Source: Zygnema cylindricum (lineage: Eukaryota; Streptophyta; Zygnematophyceae; Zygnematales; Zygnemataceae). Taken from it: a DNA stretch of 64,000 nt. The stretch is taken from contig JBBHKE010002682.1 in NCBI GenBank assembly GCA_037447655.1, forward strand, positions 113,034 to 177,033, read 5' to 3'. The position numbers and the translations under genes are program-made. Below are positions 11,530-21,912 of the stretch, one piece after another; the first letter of the stretch is position 1; the number at the start of each line of letters is the position of its first letter. Under the pieces are notes generated by a model. That model saw only the letters and a list, made by a program, of their open reading frames with translations. It searched no databases and was not told the DNA's origin.

Positions 11530-12060
11530 TCATTTCAGAATGACGTGAAAGCCTTTGCTCTCCACTAATGATGTAGAAAAAATATTTTTCTTAAAGTCTG
11601 GAACAAACAAAACATATTTAAAGGTTCTCTCTACCGACTTTCCCCCCACATCTACCATCAAAGATACATCACCCTGAGCAGAGGTTTGAACACTCATGCC
11701 ACAAGCATAGTAAACACTCTTTGGAGATGTTTGCTGCAGATTCGTGAAAGCCGCCTTGTTCCAACACATGTGGGCAGACGCTCCCGTGTCCATGATCCAT
11801 CCTGCATCCTTAGGACCCTCCATGGCTGCCGCCATAGCAAATAGCTCCGCATCCTCTTCCCGATTAAAGCTTAAAGACTCATCTGCATCAGTTGCAGAAG
11901 CTGAAAAAAGAGTATTTCCACGGGTAGGATTCCCACAGAAGCCTTTGTGATATTGGCTTTGTTGCCAGCCTGGCCTGTATAAACCTTTCTCATTAGCCTT
12001 TTTCAACTTAGGACAGTACTTGTATCCATGATCCTTCTCAAAACAATAAAAGCAAGTAGT
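11530..12060 (-). pseudogene. Zinc knuckle and protease of element B
   Basis: Reading minus, a CCHC knuckle CFYCFEKDHGYKYC (C-x2-C-x4-H-x4-C) lies at about 12012-12053. The protease follows with the active-site motif WIMDTGASAHMCWNK near 11790. The 158-codon frame 11530-12006 also carries YVLFVPDFKKNIFSTSLVES, the usual block before integrase. The knuckle binds element RNA and the protease cleaves the polyprotein. Confidence 0.82.
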
Positions 12061-12136
12061 AGAAGATGGCCTATTCTGACTCTGATTATACTGAATAAAT
12101 TGATTCTGATTTTGGTTAAACTGACTCTTGTTCTGA

Positions 12137-12804
12137 TTAATCTGATTTTTTTGTCAAAGTCTGTGGCAAATGCTTCAACCTTTTTTTTTTTTCAAGGATT
12201 TTGGTATTAGTCTCTTTCTTCGACATAAGATTATATGCTAACTGAAATAACCATGTAGCTTTATCATGACTTTTCAATTGAACAGACAATCCTTTCATGC
12301 TACTAGGGAGACCTCTAATAAGCAAAGTTGCCTGTTGAAAAAAAAGAAATGACCCCCCAGCAGAAGAGTGAGCATCAATGAGTGCACGAAAATTGTCACA
12401 ATACTCGACCATAGTACCCCCCGAGTATTTGTATCCTCAAATTTTTCCAGACACCAACATCTCCTCCTGAACATTTGCTTTCTCAAAAGCAGATTTCAGT
12501 GATGTCCGAATCTCGCTCGCCTTCTTCATTTTCAGTCCAGACATGACCAAATTTTCTGAAATAAAAAGAATTAGATTGTGTTTGCCATTGAATTCTTTTT
12601 CGCCCAAGTTGGATCTGTTTCATCAATGGAGCAATCCAAGACCCCCAATAAGTCAGCAGTTTCAAACGACGATTCAACCATCGCCGCCCTGTAATCATAC
12701 TTTTGGCCATTGAAGATAGGAATTCTTGACGAAAGGCCCATAACCTGTTGTTCTACAACCACCATTGCAGAGGGAGAACCAGCACTAGTAGTGGAAGTAG
12801 ACAT
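12137..12804 (-). pseudogene. Gag of element B, frameshifted
   Basis: Gag starts at the ATG at 12804 inside the LTR (MSTSTTSAGSPSAMVVVEQQ) and reads through LTR end and primer site into VMGLSSRIPIFNGQKYDYRA. Further frames give MVEYCDNFRALIDAHSSAGG and LLIRGLPSSMKGLSVQL, matching the copia gag (UBN2-like) region. Two or more frameshifts break it. Gag would form the particle shell. Confidence 0.78.
12735..12745 (-). promoter_or_regulatory. Primer-binding site of element B
   Basis: GGTTATGGGCC on the minus strand follows the LTR terminus GAACAACA without a gap. Known copia and Ty5 elements use this sequence to prime from the anticodon arm of a half-length initiator Met tRNA. Confidence 0.8.
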
Positions 12805-13753
12805 TTAAAAACAACAGAAACTATCAACGCAACTACTCAACAGCCAACTTTGAACTGACACAAAATATGACTCACTAATCCAATATGCCTCGAACTTGCT
12901 ATACTGATACAAAATATAGTAAAATGACAATTCCCAAACTTGCAGCCTAAATGACCTAGTAAACCATAAGATATGATGTTTGGAGGTTTCCCAAAAACTG
13001 CCTTTAGAAAATCATATTCCCAAAACTAGATACTACAAAATTGGCTAAGTCCTAAGTTTTAAACTCACAATGTGTATCTACTGATCTACATTAATTTGGG
13101 TAACCGTTACTAAGGTTATTATCCTGACTAACGACAAAGCATTCTACCTGTACGTCACTATACCTCAAAACCCTAATTATTACTTTCTAAAAACATGATT
13201 TATAACACACTATTTTTTATTCCACTAAACTAAAAAACAATGTTATTAAGATATTTCCAGATATTGGACCGTACACAAAACGTTCCAAATGCTTAGTCAA
13301 CGATAGTCGCTGAAGTCCATCCGAATGTGGTCGTGTAGTACGAAGCACCTGAGTGCTTCGTCACTTGTGGTCCCACGCGAATCACGCTTGTGGTCCCTCG
13401 TGAATCACACTTGTGGTCCCAAGTCAATCGCGTCCGTTGGAACAAATTCAATCGACGATGGTACCGTCAAACTGTACCATTTATTTTCGGAATACTCGGT
13501 TCAGATCCCGTTCGTCCGATCTTGTGAATTGAAACGTCAACTGCGTGACGCAAGTGGCTGACTGTCGACGCCACTCCAAAAAATCTGCATACGTTCTTTT
13601 GCCGACACGTGACCCTAAAAAAGTACAATACACTCTACTGTACTTTTTGTTACTGTAACGCTAATTAAGGTAAGTATAACAGTAGACTAATTAGAAAAAT
13701 ATTCTAAGTTATTTTTACCCGTATTTACTGAAAATAAAGATTTATAAATTACA
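12746..13753 (-). repeat. 5' LTR of element B
   Basis: Boundaries are TGTTGTTCTA (low side) and AAATTACA (high side), giving TG...CA on the minus strand. It matches the 3' LTR at 6389-7436 with scattered differences. The block GGGACCACAAGYGTGATTC is repeated in tandem near 13370-13430. Confidence 0.86.
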
Positions 13754-14590
13754 GCAGTCTTAACAAAGAGTACATAAGTTGTGTTGAACAATGACATGGT
13801 ACGCAAATGAAGATTTTTGGTTGGTGTGAACATTGATGATTTCAATATCCGATGTTAACTCATGGTACACTAAATTACGAAATCGTGGATTACAAACTTT
13901 GCGGAATGGAACTTCGTTCAAATTGGCATCTTGAATGTTGGCCGTACAATTACACAATGTTCTAATGGAACTTCACCCTAAGTAAATTGTACAGCGGTTT
14001 GTTTGTACTTTTAAAATTTGAATATACATAGCTTCTCCGCTTTCAAAGTACCTTCTCCTCTTTTCAAAATAATCGTTCAATAATGACAGTAGGATACTTT
14101 TGTACTCTCCACATATGATCCTCATTTCACGTAACATCCTAAAAAAAAGTTTCGCCCGCCAAAAGCAATATAACTAACTCTACTTTACATTTTTTGTTTT
14201 TAATGTTAGGTGAAGTGTTCACGTGACGCGTGGCTAATTTTTTTTTATGTTTTTGATGGCATAGATGGTTCTCACGTGACGTGCGGCTCTACTTGTTCCA
14301 CAGATTGAATGAAAGTGCTTAAAGTGTGAACTCTAGAAAAGTTACGTAGATATTTTGAGTGACGAACGCGATTCACATGTTATCATGCGACGCGCGTGAC
14401 GTTATTTGTAGTGAATGCTCTATATGAGAACCTTGTAAGTATGAACACTTTGTTTTCTTTTTGTTTTTTTTGTCCATATGGCGTAATCAACAAAGAGAAT
14501 CCTAAATAATAGTAGCGGGCGACCTGGTGTGTTGCTATTTGGTTTATGTATCGTTAAGGGTGTACGGTGTATGTTACACGACCAGAGTAA
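13754..14590. other. No recognisable gene
   Basis: AT-rich DNA without copia motifs. A direct repeat of TTCACGTGACG-type text occurs at about 14217 and 14269. Nothing coding is convincing. Confidence 0.5.
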
Positions 14591-14760
14591 CTTATTATTT
14601 TGTCGTTTAGTGGATTTGTCTTATGTTTGAGTGTAACGTTATTTCTGACGGCACTGACTTTAGATGTCCGCCTAACTTAATATTTTGTTGTTTTCTGGAT
14701 TATCTTTTGTTTGAGGGAAAGGTTCTTGTTGACGGCACTAGCTTAGGATGTCCGCCCTAG
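14590..14760 (+). repeat. Two-copy tandem repeat, about 87-bp unit
   Basis: Two diverged units each contain TTTTGT(C/T)GTTT, TTATGTTTGAG or TTTTGTTTGAGG, GACGGCACT and GATGTCCGCC. They start near 14590 and 14677. Confidence 0.65.
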
Positions 14761-14960
14761 GGTAGAATTCCATTAGGCGGTCCCAGTAAATGTACAAAAA
14801 TATCTACTACAGCGTTTACTGGAAGACTATTCCATTTTGTCGGGCTAGTAACAAACCTTCCTCAATTATGATTGGCGCCACGTAGGTTAGAGCCCTGATT
14901 TGAAAATCTTAAAGAACATCTTCAAACGGAAAGTCAATACGAAATATCTGTATGATAAAA
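14757..14960 (+). repeat. Dispersed repeat, copy 1
   Basis: It shares ATTCCATTAGGCGGTCCCAG, TAAATGTAC, TTTACTGGAAG, ACAAACCTTC and TTCAATTATGATTGG with 53976-54150 in the same orientation. A shorter inverted match (TTTACTGAGACCGCCTAGTG) lies near 56088. CAGTAAATG and CATTTACTG form an internal inverted pair. The family is unrecognised. Confidence 0.7.
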
Positions 14961-14987
14961 GATGTTTTAAGTGGCGAAAAAAACATC

Positions 14988-15012
14988 AACACTAATAACG
15001 ATTCACGGTGTA
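14988..15012. repeat. Lone terminus of TA-type TIR element
   Basis: CACTAATAACGATTCACGGTG followed by TA is the right terminus of the TIR family seen complete at 58082-58623. No matching left terminus is nearby. Confidence 0.6.
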
Positions 15013-15346
15013 CTGCACTCTAGGTTTCTTACAAGTTTTCTCGGTTGGTGAGTTTGGTGAGTCTCGTATTTTAGAGCAAAAAAAGGCGTTAGCCTCACCA
15101 TTTGCAAGATACTGTACCGCCCGGGTACCTTGCAAATTTTAGGGTTATACGTTTAGGGTTTTTTATTGGTTGTGTTTTTTTTATATGAAAAAACACTAAT
15201 TAGAAGAAAACCCTAAACATATTTATGCACACGGCGCGGCGCGGCGCGTTGTTAGACGAAATAAAAGGGGGGCGACGTGGACGCGTGCGCTGCCTCGCCT
15301 CACCAAACCCACCATTTTTCCGTAGCGCGAAAAATGCAAGGTTCAG

Positions 15347-15968
15347 TACACCTCGAATCGTAATTAGAGTAATGAAAAACTTAGAGTAAAAAAACAAAAA
15401 ACAAACAATTCGAGTTATGAACTCTAATTTATGTGATAGAACTTTTTCACAGAGGAAGTTTACTCTAATTTATTTAAGTACTCTATATTGGGTTATGTTG
15501 AAAATAATTATCCGCGTTGAAATTATGAACACTAAATTACGTAGATGTACAAAATCAATCAGTCCGTAAAGTTTTGACGTCATTATGACGTTAGTACTAT
15601 TTGTCGCGCTGAATATCAGTTATTGTTCACACTGACGACGACACTGTCGACGGACGAGAGTTATGCGAACGGCTTTTTTTTCGATGTGATTGATTTTTCG
15701 TTTAGTGTGATTTCACGTGCGAGCGCGATTCTATTAAATCACTATTTGTACATTTTTACTTCAAATAGTACAATTTTGCACGGTCGAACGTCATCCGTAC
15801 TCCACACTATTTAAAACGAACCTATATTAAAATGTGTTACGCTAGTTAAACCTTACCTAAATTAGAATAATGAAAAATTTAGAATCGTTTACTCTATTTG
15901 ATGTCATAGAGTCAAAATTTCGAGCGACCGAATTAGAGTAATTTACTCTAATTACGATTCGCGGTGTG
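15347..15968. mobile_element. TIR element, TA family (622 bp)
   Basis: The left end reads CACCTCGAATCGTAATTAG and the right end is the inverse CTAATTACGATTCGCGGTG. A TA precedes the left end; the right TA has become TG. The interior shares TTACTCTAATTTAT, GTTTTG(A/G)CG, TTTGTCGCGCT and ACTCTATTTGATGTCATAG with 18836-19429, so both are copies of one non-autonomous family. There is no transposase frame. TA targeting is typical of Tc1/mariner-like elements. Confidence 0.8.
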
Positions 15969-16508
15969 CTGTACTACACTATCCCTTAAAAAACGGCATG
16001 AATTGAATCTTGAATTGAAAATCAAATTCCACCTTTTATGCAGTTTCCGCTCGCACTGTACTTAAACAAACTATAGTTCAAAAGTAGGCGTTTTTTGGTA
16101 GGCCTTTTGTAGGCCGCCTTTAGCGTAAGTTGTGTTACGAGCTTTCCATGTGATATTCTTTGATCGCTACTTTCATTAGCGACCGTCCGATTGTCCGAAT
16201 CTGACGATAATCTTATCGTTAGTTGTGTTATGGGCTTTTCATGTGATCTTATTAGATCGTTACTTTCATCAACGACCGTCAGATTCCTCCAAATCTGACG
16301 GTTTAAATAAAAAGTCGCTCAAAACTCACAGAAAAAGATTTTTTTGTCCGATTTTTTTTTCAAATTTAGACATGACGTTTAATTCTCTATCGATCAATGT
16401 GCAGCTCAACCCTGTTACTATTTTATTTCACTAGTAAATCAACGCCCGTTACACGGGCATGTACCTTGTCTAGTTTATCATGCCCGTACTACAGACGCAC
16501 GGCAACGC

Positions 16509-17022
16509 TACACCGCGAATTGTTATTAGTGTCAAAGTTTAAATAGTGTTGACGAAAATTTAAGGTAATTGATGCTAAATAAGAATTTGATTTTTTTTTT
16601 CTAATTTGTAATAATGTATTCTAATTTCGGCATTATGCTAATTTGGGAACAGCAAAAATGGATTATTCACCGTACGATTATATACATTAATATATGTATC
16701 CGTACAAAATATTAGAAATCGTACGCCGTCGTGAAATTAAATATCCGTACATGTCAGACTAATTTACGTGTCAGAATAATCTCGTTTTTTGAGCGCACGT
16801 TCCCATGCGTGCGCGTCTGCTTTATTTCATTTTTTGTAAATCTTTCACTTGAAAAGGTACATTTATGTACGGTCTGACATAGAGCGTACACCACACTATT
16901 TAGATCTTATTGTACTTTCGTTCTTTACGCTATTTTTTACGGTACCTTAATTAAAGTAAAGGAAAAATTAAAATCATGTATCCTATTTAAGAAAAAAAAT
17001 CAAAATTTCAAGAACCCAAATT
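16509..17022. mobile_element. Truncated TA-family TIR element in Helitron
   Basis: The left terminus TACACCGCGAATTGTTATTAG and interior (TTTAAATAGTGTTGACG, TACATTAATATATG, GTACCTTAATTAA) match the complete copy at 58082-58623. The right TIR is missing: the match ends around ACCCAAATTA. Confidence 0.82.
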
Positions 17023-17030
17023 AATGATAC

Positions 17031-17654
17031 ATTACGCTATCCGTAATGAGGTCTGCACAGCGACCACGGCAATGTTACAATACCCCATCCGTACGGCGAT
17101 CTGCACAACGACGCTCGACAGTGTTACATTAGCCCATCCGTACGTCGATCTGCACAACGACGCTCGACAACGTTAAATTACGCCATCCGTACGGCGGTTT
17201 CCACAGCGACGCACGACAATGTTACATTACGCCATCTGTACGGCGATCTGCACAACGACGCACGGCAACGTTAAAATACGCCATCCATACGGCGGTCTGC
17301 ACACCGACGGTTGGCAATGTTAGATTATGCCATCCGTATGGCGGTCTGCACACCGACGGTTGGCAATGTAAGATTATGCCATCCGTACGCCGGTTTCCAA
17401 ACCGACGGGTGGCAATGTTAGGTTACGCCAACCATACGGCGGTCAACACACCGACGGTTGGCAATGTTAGAGTATGCCAGCCGTACGGTGGTCTGCACAC
17501 CGACAACTTGCAAAGTAAGATTACGCCATCCGTACGGATGTATGGGCAGCACCGTTACATTGTGCCAGCGGTACGGCGGTCCGTACTGCGGACGGTCGCA
17601 TGGCAGCGTATCATTGTGCCAGCCGTACTGCTGTCCGTAATGGGGACGGACAGA
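17031..17654 (+). repeat. 49-bp minisatellite, about 12 units
   Basis: Head-to-tail units approximate TTACATTACGCCATCCGTAC, GGCGGTCTGCACACCGACG, then CACGGCAATG, with 10-20% divergence and length changes in the last units. A further partial unit (GACGCACGGCAACG) sits left of the TIR insertion near 16500, so the array is older than that insertion. It lies wholly within the Helitron. Confidence 0.93.
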
Positions 17655-17846
17655 AAAAAAATCGAAGACAGACACACCGCCTACCGCCTATATAAGGTTT
17701 CGCAGAAGGGCGAACAAAGTTCCCTTATTTATATACTGATTTTGCGACCATTACAATACAGGTCTTAAGGCCATATTGTATGTTTTGCATACAATAGGCA
17801 TATTGTATGGGCGTACGGTCACCTACTTTTGAACTATGAAACAAAC

Positions 17847-18294
17847 TCTGCTGTTGTTCCCGCACTTTTTCGTCCGCCCTTTGTTAAAACTTGGCATCCA
17901 CCAATTGTTTCTGCCGCTACGCGGTACACAAAAGACAAAAGACACGCGCCAGCAAAAGGTTGGTTCAAGAACGATGACTCGAAAACGCTGTTCGTATCCG
18001 TCGCACCGTATTCAGATCAGCGAAACAGCATGTACAACATTCGATCAAATCAACCGCCCAAAGCCGACGAGAGAATATTCTCCATGTTGCAGGAAACATC
18101 GCGCGGCTGTGTTTCCAGCATGCTCGCCGCCCGCCAAATCGTGTGTGGCACGCGCAAAGGCGTGGAAAGAGGAAACCCTAGCAGAGAACGGTCTGAGACG
18201 CTCCAATAACGACCGTGTTTGATTGTATTTTAAAGTACGGTACAGTATTGTACATTACAGTACATTACAGTGCTGCACTGTGACTCTTTGAGCA
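17847..18294. other. No supported gene
   Basis: Two overlapping plus-strand open frames of about 126 codons span 17829-18222. They start inside the flanking transposon or its duplication and show no recognisable motif, so I do not call a gene. Confidence 0.5.
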
Positions 18295-18302
18295 CTTCAA
18301 AT

Positions 18303-18758
18303 CATAGTTCAAAAGTAGGCGTTTTTTGGTAGGCCTTTTATAGGCTGCCTTTAGCGTAAGTTGTGTTACGGGCTTTCTATGTGATCTTCTTAGATCGCTA
18401 CTTTCATCAGCGACCGTCCGATCGTCCGAATCTGACGATAGTCCTATCGTAAGTTGTGTTATGGGCTTTTCATGTGATCTCCTTAGATCGTTACTTTCAT
18501 CAAAGACCGTCAAATCTTCCGAATCTGACGGTTTAAATAAAAAGTCGCTCAAAACTCACAGAAAAATATTTTTTTGTCCGATTTTCTTTTCAAATTTAGA
18601 CATGACGTTTAATTCTCTATCGATCCATGTGCAACTCAACCCTGTTACTATTTTATTTCATTTTGCGGCCAATACAATATGGGTCTAAGGCCATATTGTA
18701 TGTTTTGCATACAATAGGCATATTGTATGGGCGTACGGTCACCTATTTTTGAACTATG
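18303..18758. mobile_element. TIR element, 8-bp duplication CTTCAAAT
   Basis: CATAGTTCAAAAGTAGG and CCTATTTTTGAACTATG bound a 456-bp element. CTTCAAAT is repeated exactly at 18295-18302 and 18759-18766. Inside are inverted GACCGTCC/CGTCAGATTC-type blocks and a nested palindrome around CATATTGTATG, giving strong foldback potential. There is no coding capacity. Confidence 0.93.
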
Positions 18759-18835
18759 CTTCAAATGAGTATGAGTCTTGTTATCGATAACCTTTTGGAA
18801 TATTAGTCATCAAGCTTGAGACTGTCAGATGAAAT

Positions 18836-19429
18836 TACACTAGCGAATCATTATTAGATTAATGAAAAAATTAGAGTAAAAACAAAAAAAAACAATTAGG
18901 TAATGAACTCTAATTTATGTGAAGAACTTTTCCTGAGGAAGTTTACTCTAATTTATTAAATTACTCTATATTGGGTTATGTCGACAAATAAATATCCGCT
19001 GAAATTATAAACACTAAATTACGTAGGCGTGCAAAGTCGATCCGTATAGTTTTGGCGTAATTATGGCGTTAGGACTATTTGTCGCGCTAAATGTCGTTAA
19101 TGTTCACGGCGGCGATCTGTCGACGGACGAGGTTATCTGACGGCTTTTTCGATGTGATTGATTTTTGCTTAGTCCGATTTCACGTCGCGAGGCGCGATGT
19201 ATTCATCGTTATTTGTACCTTTGCTTAAAAAGTACAGTTTTGCGGTCGAGCGTCGTCCGTGCTCACACTATTTAAAACGAACCTATATTACAATTCTGTT
19301 ACGCTAATTAAACTTACCTAAATTAGAATAATGAAAAAATTAGAATCATTTACTCTATTTGATGTCATAGAGTCGAAATTTCGATCGACCGAATTAGAGT
19401 AATTTACTCTAATTACGATTTGCGGTGTA
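18836..19429. mobile_element. TIR element, TA family (594 bp)
   Basis: TA flanks CACTAGCGAATCATTATTAG on the left and CGATTTGCGGTG on the right. The interior matches 15347-15968. Confidence 0.8.
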
Positions 19430-19959
19430 CTGTAGTCTCTGTACCTTCTGAGGTCTGACGAAGGACACTTCTGATTTCTCTAGTGACTCTCCAAGCTGAT
19501 GCATCATCACAATCTTTGTCCTGGACGAAAATTCCAAAATGCAGGCCACGTCGCAATTTCAAAAAAATCTAAGCACGTGAGAATGTACCCTGCGCGGATT
19601 TTCCCGAAGGATCCGACACCATCTCAGCCGCAAATTTGGACAGGACAAAACGACAAATATAAATTTGTCGCGCTGGAGAAGTCATAGCTTCTCGATCTTC
19701 GAAGATACCAAATATAGCTACAAGGTATTACCAGCTTTTTAAACTTTTTAGGTACGGAAATTCGGGAGGGAGAGTAAACGCCTTGTAAGCAACGGAGCCG
19801 CCAGATCATGCTGCATCTACGGCTTATATCTACTGAGATCTTTAAGAAATTTCTCCGTTGACTCAGGAAATCGACTGTGCTTTGTCTGTATCGCGTCTGA
19901 GTGTCAGATCCAGATCTTGGAATGGCAGCGTGGCATTAAATAGTGGGCATAAAACCGCG
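19430..19959. other. No recognisable gene
   Basis: No copia, TIR or Helitron signature and no convincing coding frame are visible here. Confidence 0.5.
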
Positions 19960-20540
19960 CTAAGTACACAACCCCAAATTCCGTACATTAGGGTGTGTGC
20001 CCATGTGTTCAAGTAAGGGTTTTTCCCCGTCGTTTTCACACATAGTTCAAAAGTAGGCGTTTTTATGGTCGGCCTTTGGTCGGCACCTTTATCGTAAGTT
20101 GTGTTATGGGCTTTTCATGTGATCTTCTTAGATCGCTACTTTGATCAGCGACCGTCCGATCGTCCGAATCTGACGGTGTAAATAATTTTTTTTGGTCCAA
20201 ATGTTTTAATTGGTCCAATTTTTGGTCCGAATGTTTTAATTGGTCCGAATAGGTCCAAATACAATATGGGTCTTAAGGTCATATTGTATGTTTTGCATAC
20301 AATAGGCACATTGTATGGACCTACTTTCACCTACTTTTGAACTATGCTTTCACAAAAAATGGGACTTGCAACGATTAAATCTTCCGCAGTACGAAAAATG
20401 GGCAAGAACCAAAGTACCTTTTGCGTCATCTTGGAATTTGGATAGTACGTCGATTTGGCGCTATTATCATCGCGACCCACTTCCACGTCACGCCAGCTCA
20501 TCTTCACACTTATACTGGAATCAAATCGTGACCTGATTTT
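19960..20540 (+). repeat. Older dispersed repeat, interrupted by a TIR element
   Basis: The flanks of the TIR element at 20041-20346 share AAGTACGGGTTTTT-like text, TTTTGCGTCATC and GACCCACT..CACGTCA with 21240-21460 in the same orientation. The family is unknown and divergence is high. Confidence 0.5.
20041..20346. mobile_element. TIR element, 8-bp duplication (306 bp)
   Basis: CATAGTTCAAAAGTAGGCG and CCTACTTTTGAACTATG are the termini. The flanking octamers TTTTCACA and CTTTCACA match at seven of eight positions. The interior has the repeated phrase AATTGGTCC and the CATATTGTATG palindrome. Confidence 0.88.
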
Positions 20541-21239
20541 AATTAAAATAATACCCTATTGACGAATAGCAAAACGTTATTGCACGTGTGAAACGTCATG
20601 GAAAAAATTTGAACGACGGAGTATACACGCTAATTTTTTACCTGCTCATCACAAGCATGTACACACGAAAATGATGAGCATGTACCGAAAAAAAAAACGT
20701 TGGGGTCTCGAACCTCCACTTTCATTCATGGGTCTTTTGCAAAAGTTTACGTTGTCCTCGTCTCTCTCCCTCTTTCTCACTTGACCTCTCCTCTCTCTTT
20801 CTTCTTTAAATGAAATGTGGCAATAATAATATCAAATGAAAGATTTTTCTTGTTTTTTTGAATATTTGTGGTCTTAGATTGATGGCATATCGAATGATAA
20901 AAGATAAGATATAGAAATCGAGAAGCCATGGCGGAAAATCTACGTATTGATGACGTCACAAGGTAGCATGACTTCGATATGTCACAAAACCCTAAACATC
21001 TACAATGTCACAAAAACCTCGACGTCTACAACCATCGCCGTTTTTGTAGATGACACCAATTTTAGGAAGTTTCGTAGTCGTCTACATTTTGTTTCGTACT
21101 CTGTTGCACATTTTGTAGAGGTCTACAACTGTCACATATTTGAAGTAATAAAGGCGCAAGTAAAGATAGACATAGGAACACTTTGAAAAGTACACCGTAA
21201 AATCTGCGCTAAAATCCAAAGTAACATTTCAAAGTTTCG
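20541..21239. other. No supported gene
   Basis: AT-rich DNA with a pyrimidine tract (TCTCTCTCCCTC, 20760-20810) and repeated GTCACAAAA(C/A)CC near 20980-21020. No motif is recognised. Confidence 0.5.
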
Positions 21240-21912
21240 GTTACATGGGCACACACACTTAGGGTACGGCCCCGTGTGGCTAAGTACGGGTTTTTTTCTG
21301 TCGTTTTTCCGTACTTTCTAAGTTGCAGCCGTACGAAAAAATCGCAATTTTGTAGAGTACAATTTGCGTCATCCTCGAGCTTAGGATGTACGAAAATTTG
21401 TTGTCTTGTGTTTTTTCGACCCACTGTCACGTCATTTTCAAACTTATCATAAACCACATTGGCAATGTGTTTTAAACAAAGTAGAACCGCTTCAACAAAT
21501 AGGAAAACATATTCCCACATGTGATAAGTTTTTGACGAAGAAAAAAATTAAAACGTTGTTTGTTTTTGTCCGTGTGCATGTTATACGCTTTTTTTTACAA
21601 GGGTCTCGATATTGCAATGTCATTTCACGCAAAGTTGAAAAATCTGCGAAAGTGAAAAATTTGCGAAGTCATGGCGGTCGGACAGGAGAGGTTTACGCAA
21701 AGGCATGTTGAACAGCCAGGGCTGCAAGGTTGTACGTCTACAATGTCACACAACAACATGCGACATACCGCATCGTTTCAAAAATTATGATGTGTCTTAC
21801 GATGTTTCAATTTTTTTCGAAAAAATACAGTGCGGCAAAGACAAATTGTGCACGGTGACAGCCGTCACGGGTATTGTTGACGTATACAATCGTCGCAAAC
21901 TTAAGTAACAAT

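Larger units (their letters stand above)
6389..13753 (-). mobile_element. Copia element B, second LTR family
   Basis: A complete but decayed minus-strand element of about 7.4 kb: 5' LTR 12746-13753, primer site GGTTATGGGCC (12735-12745), gag, protease, integrase, RT, RNase H, purine tract and 3' LTR 6389-7436. The LTRs end GAACAACA rather than AATTTCA, and gag starts MSTSTTSAGS, so it is a different family from A, C, F and G. It uses the same primer site. A 1.17 kb solo LTR of the main family interrupts RNase H. Flanking 5-mers (GTGTC and GCAGT) do not match, so the target duplication is lost or the ends are rearranged. Confidence 0.88.
16431..17739 (-). mobile_element. Helitron, non-autonomous, 1309 bp
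   Basis: On the minus strand it begins TCAGTATATAAATAAGGG and ends with hairpin GCCCGTGTAACGGGC, nine bases, then CTAG. It lies between A and T of the host TIR element, and the same host sequence is uninterrupted at 18654-18670. TC start, 3' hairpin plus CTRR, A/T insertion and absence of a duplication are the full Helitron signature. It encodes no Rep-helicase. Its interior is a truncated TIR element and a minisatellite. Confidence 0.92.
16072..17838. mobile_element. TIR element with 8-bp duplication, hosting a Helitron
   Basis: The termini are (C/T)ATAGTTCAAAAGTAGG and its inverse CCTACTTTTGAACTATG. A perfect 8-bp duplication AAACAAAC lies at 16064-16071 and 17839-17846. Outside 16431-17739 it is collinear with the 456-bp copy at 18303-18758, so the Helitron came later. 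There is no coding capacity. The 8-bp duplication fits hAT or another 8-bp superfamily; the CATAG terminus is not a perfect hAT consensus. Confidence 0.9.

Noticed and set aside
17031-17654. CRISPR array
   Set aside because: Units are contiguous and diverged with no unique spacers, and the context is a eukaryotic Helitron.
16431-17739. Autonomous Helitron with Rep-helicase
   Set aside because: The 1.3 kb interior is a TIR fragment and a minisatellite; no helicase or Rep motif is present.
17829-18222. Two overlapping 126-128 codon ORFs as a gene
   Set aside because: They start within the transposon terminus or duplication, overlap in different frames and show no domain.
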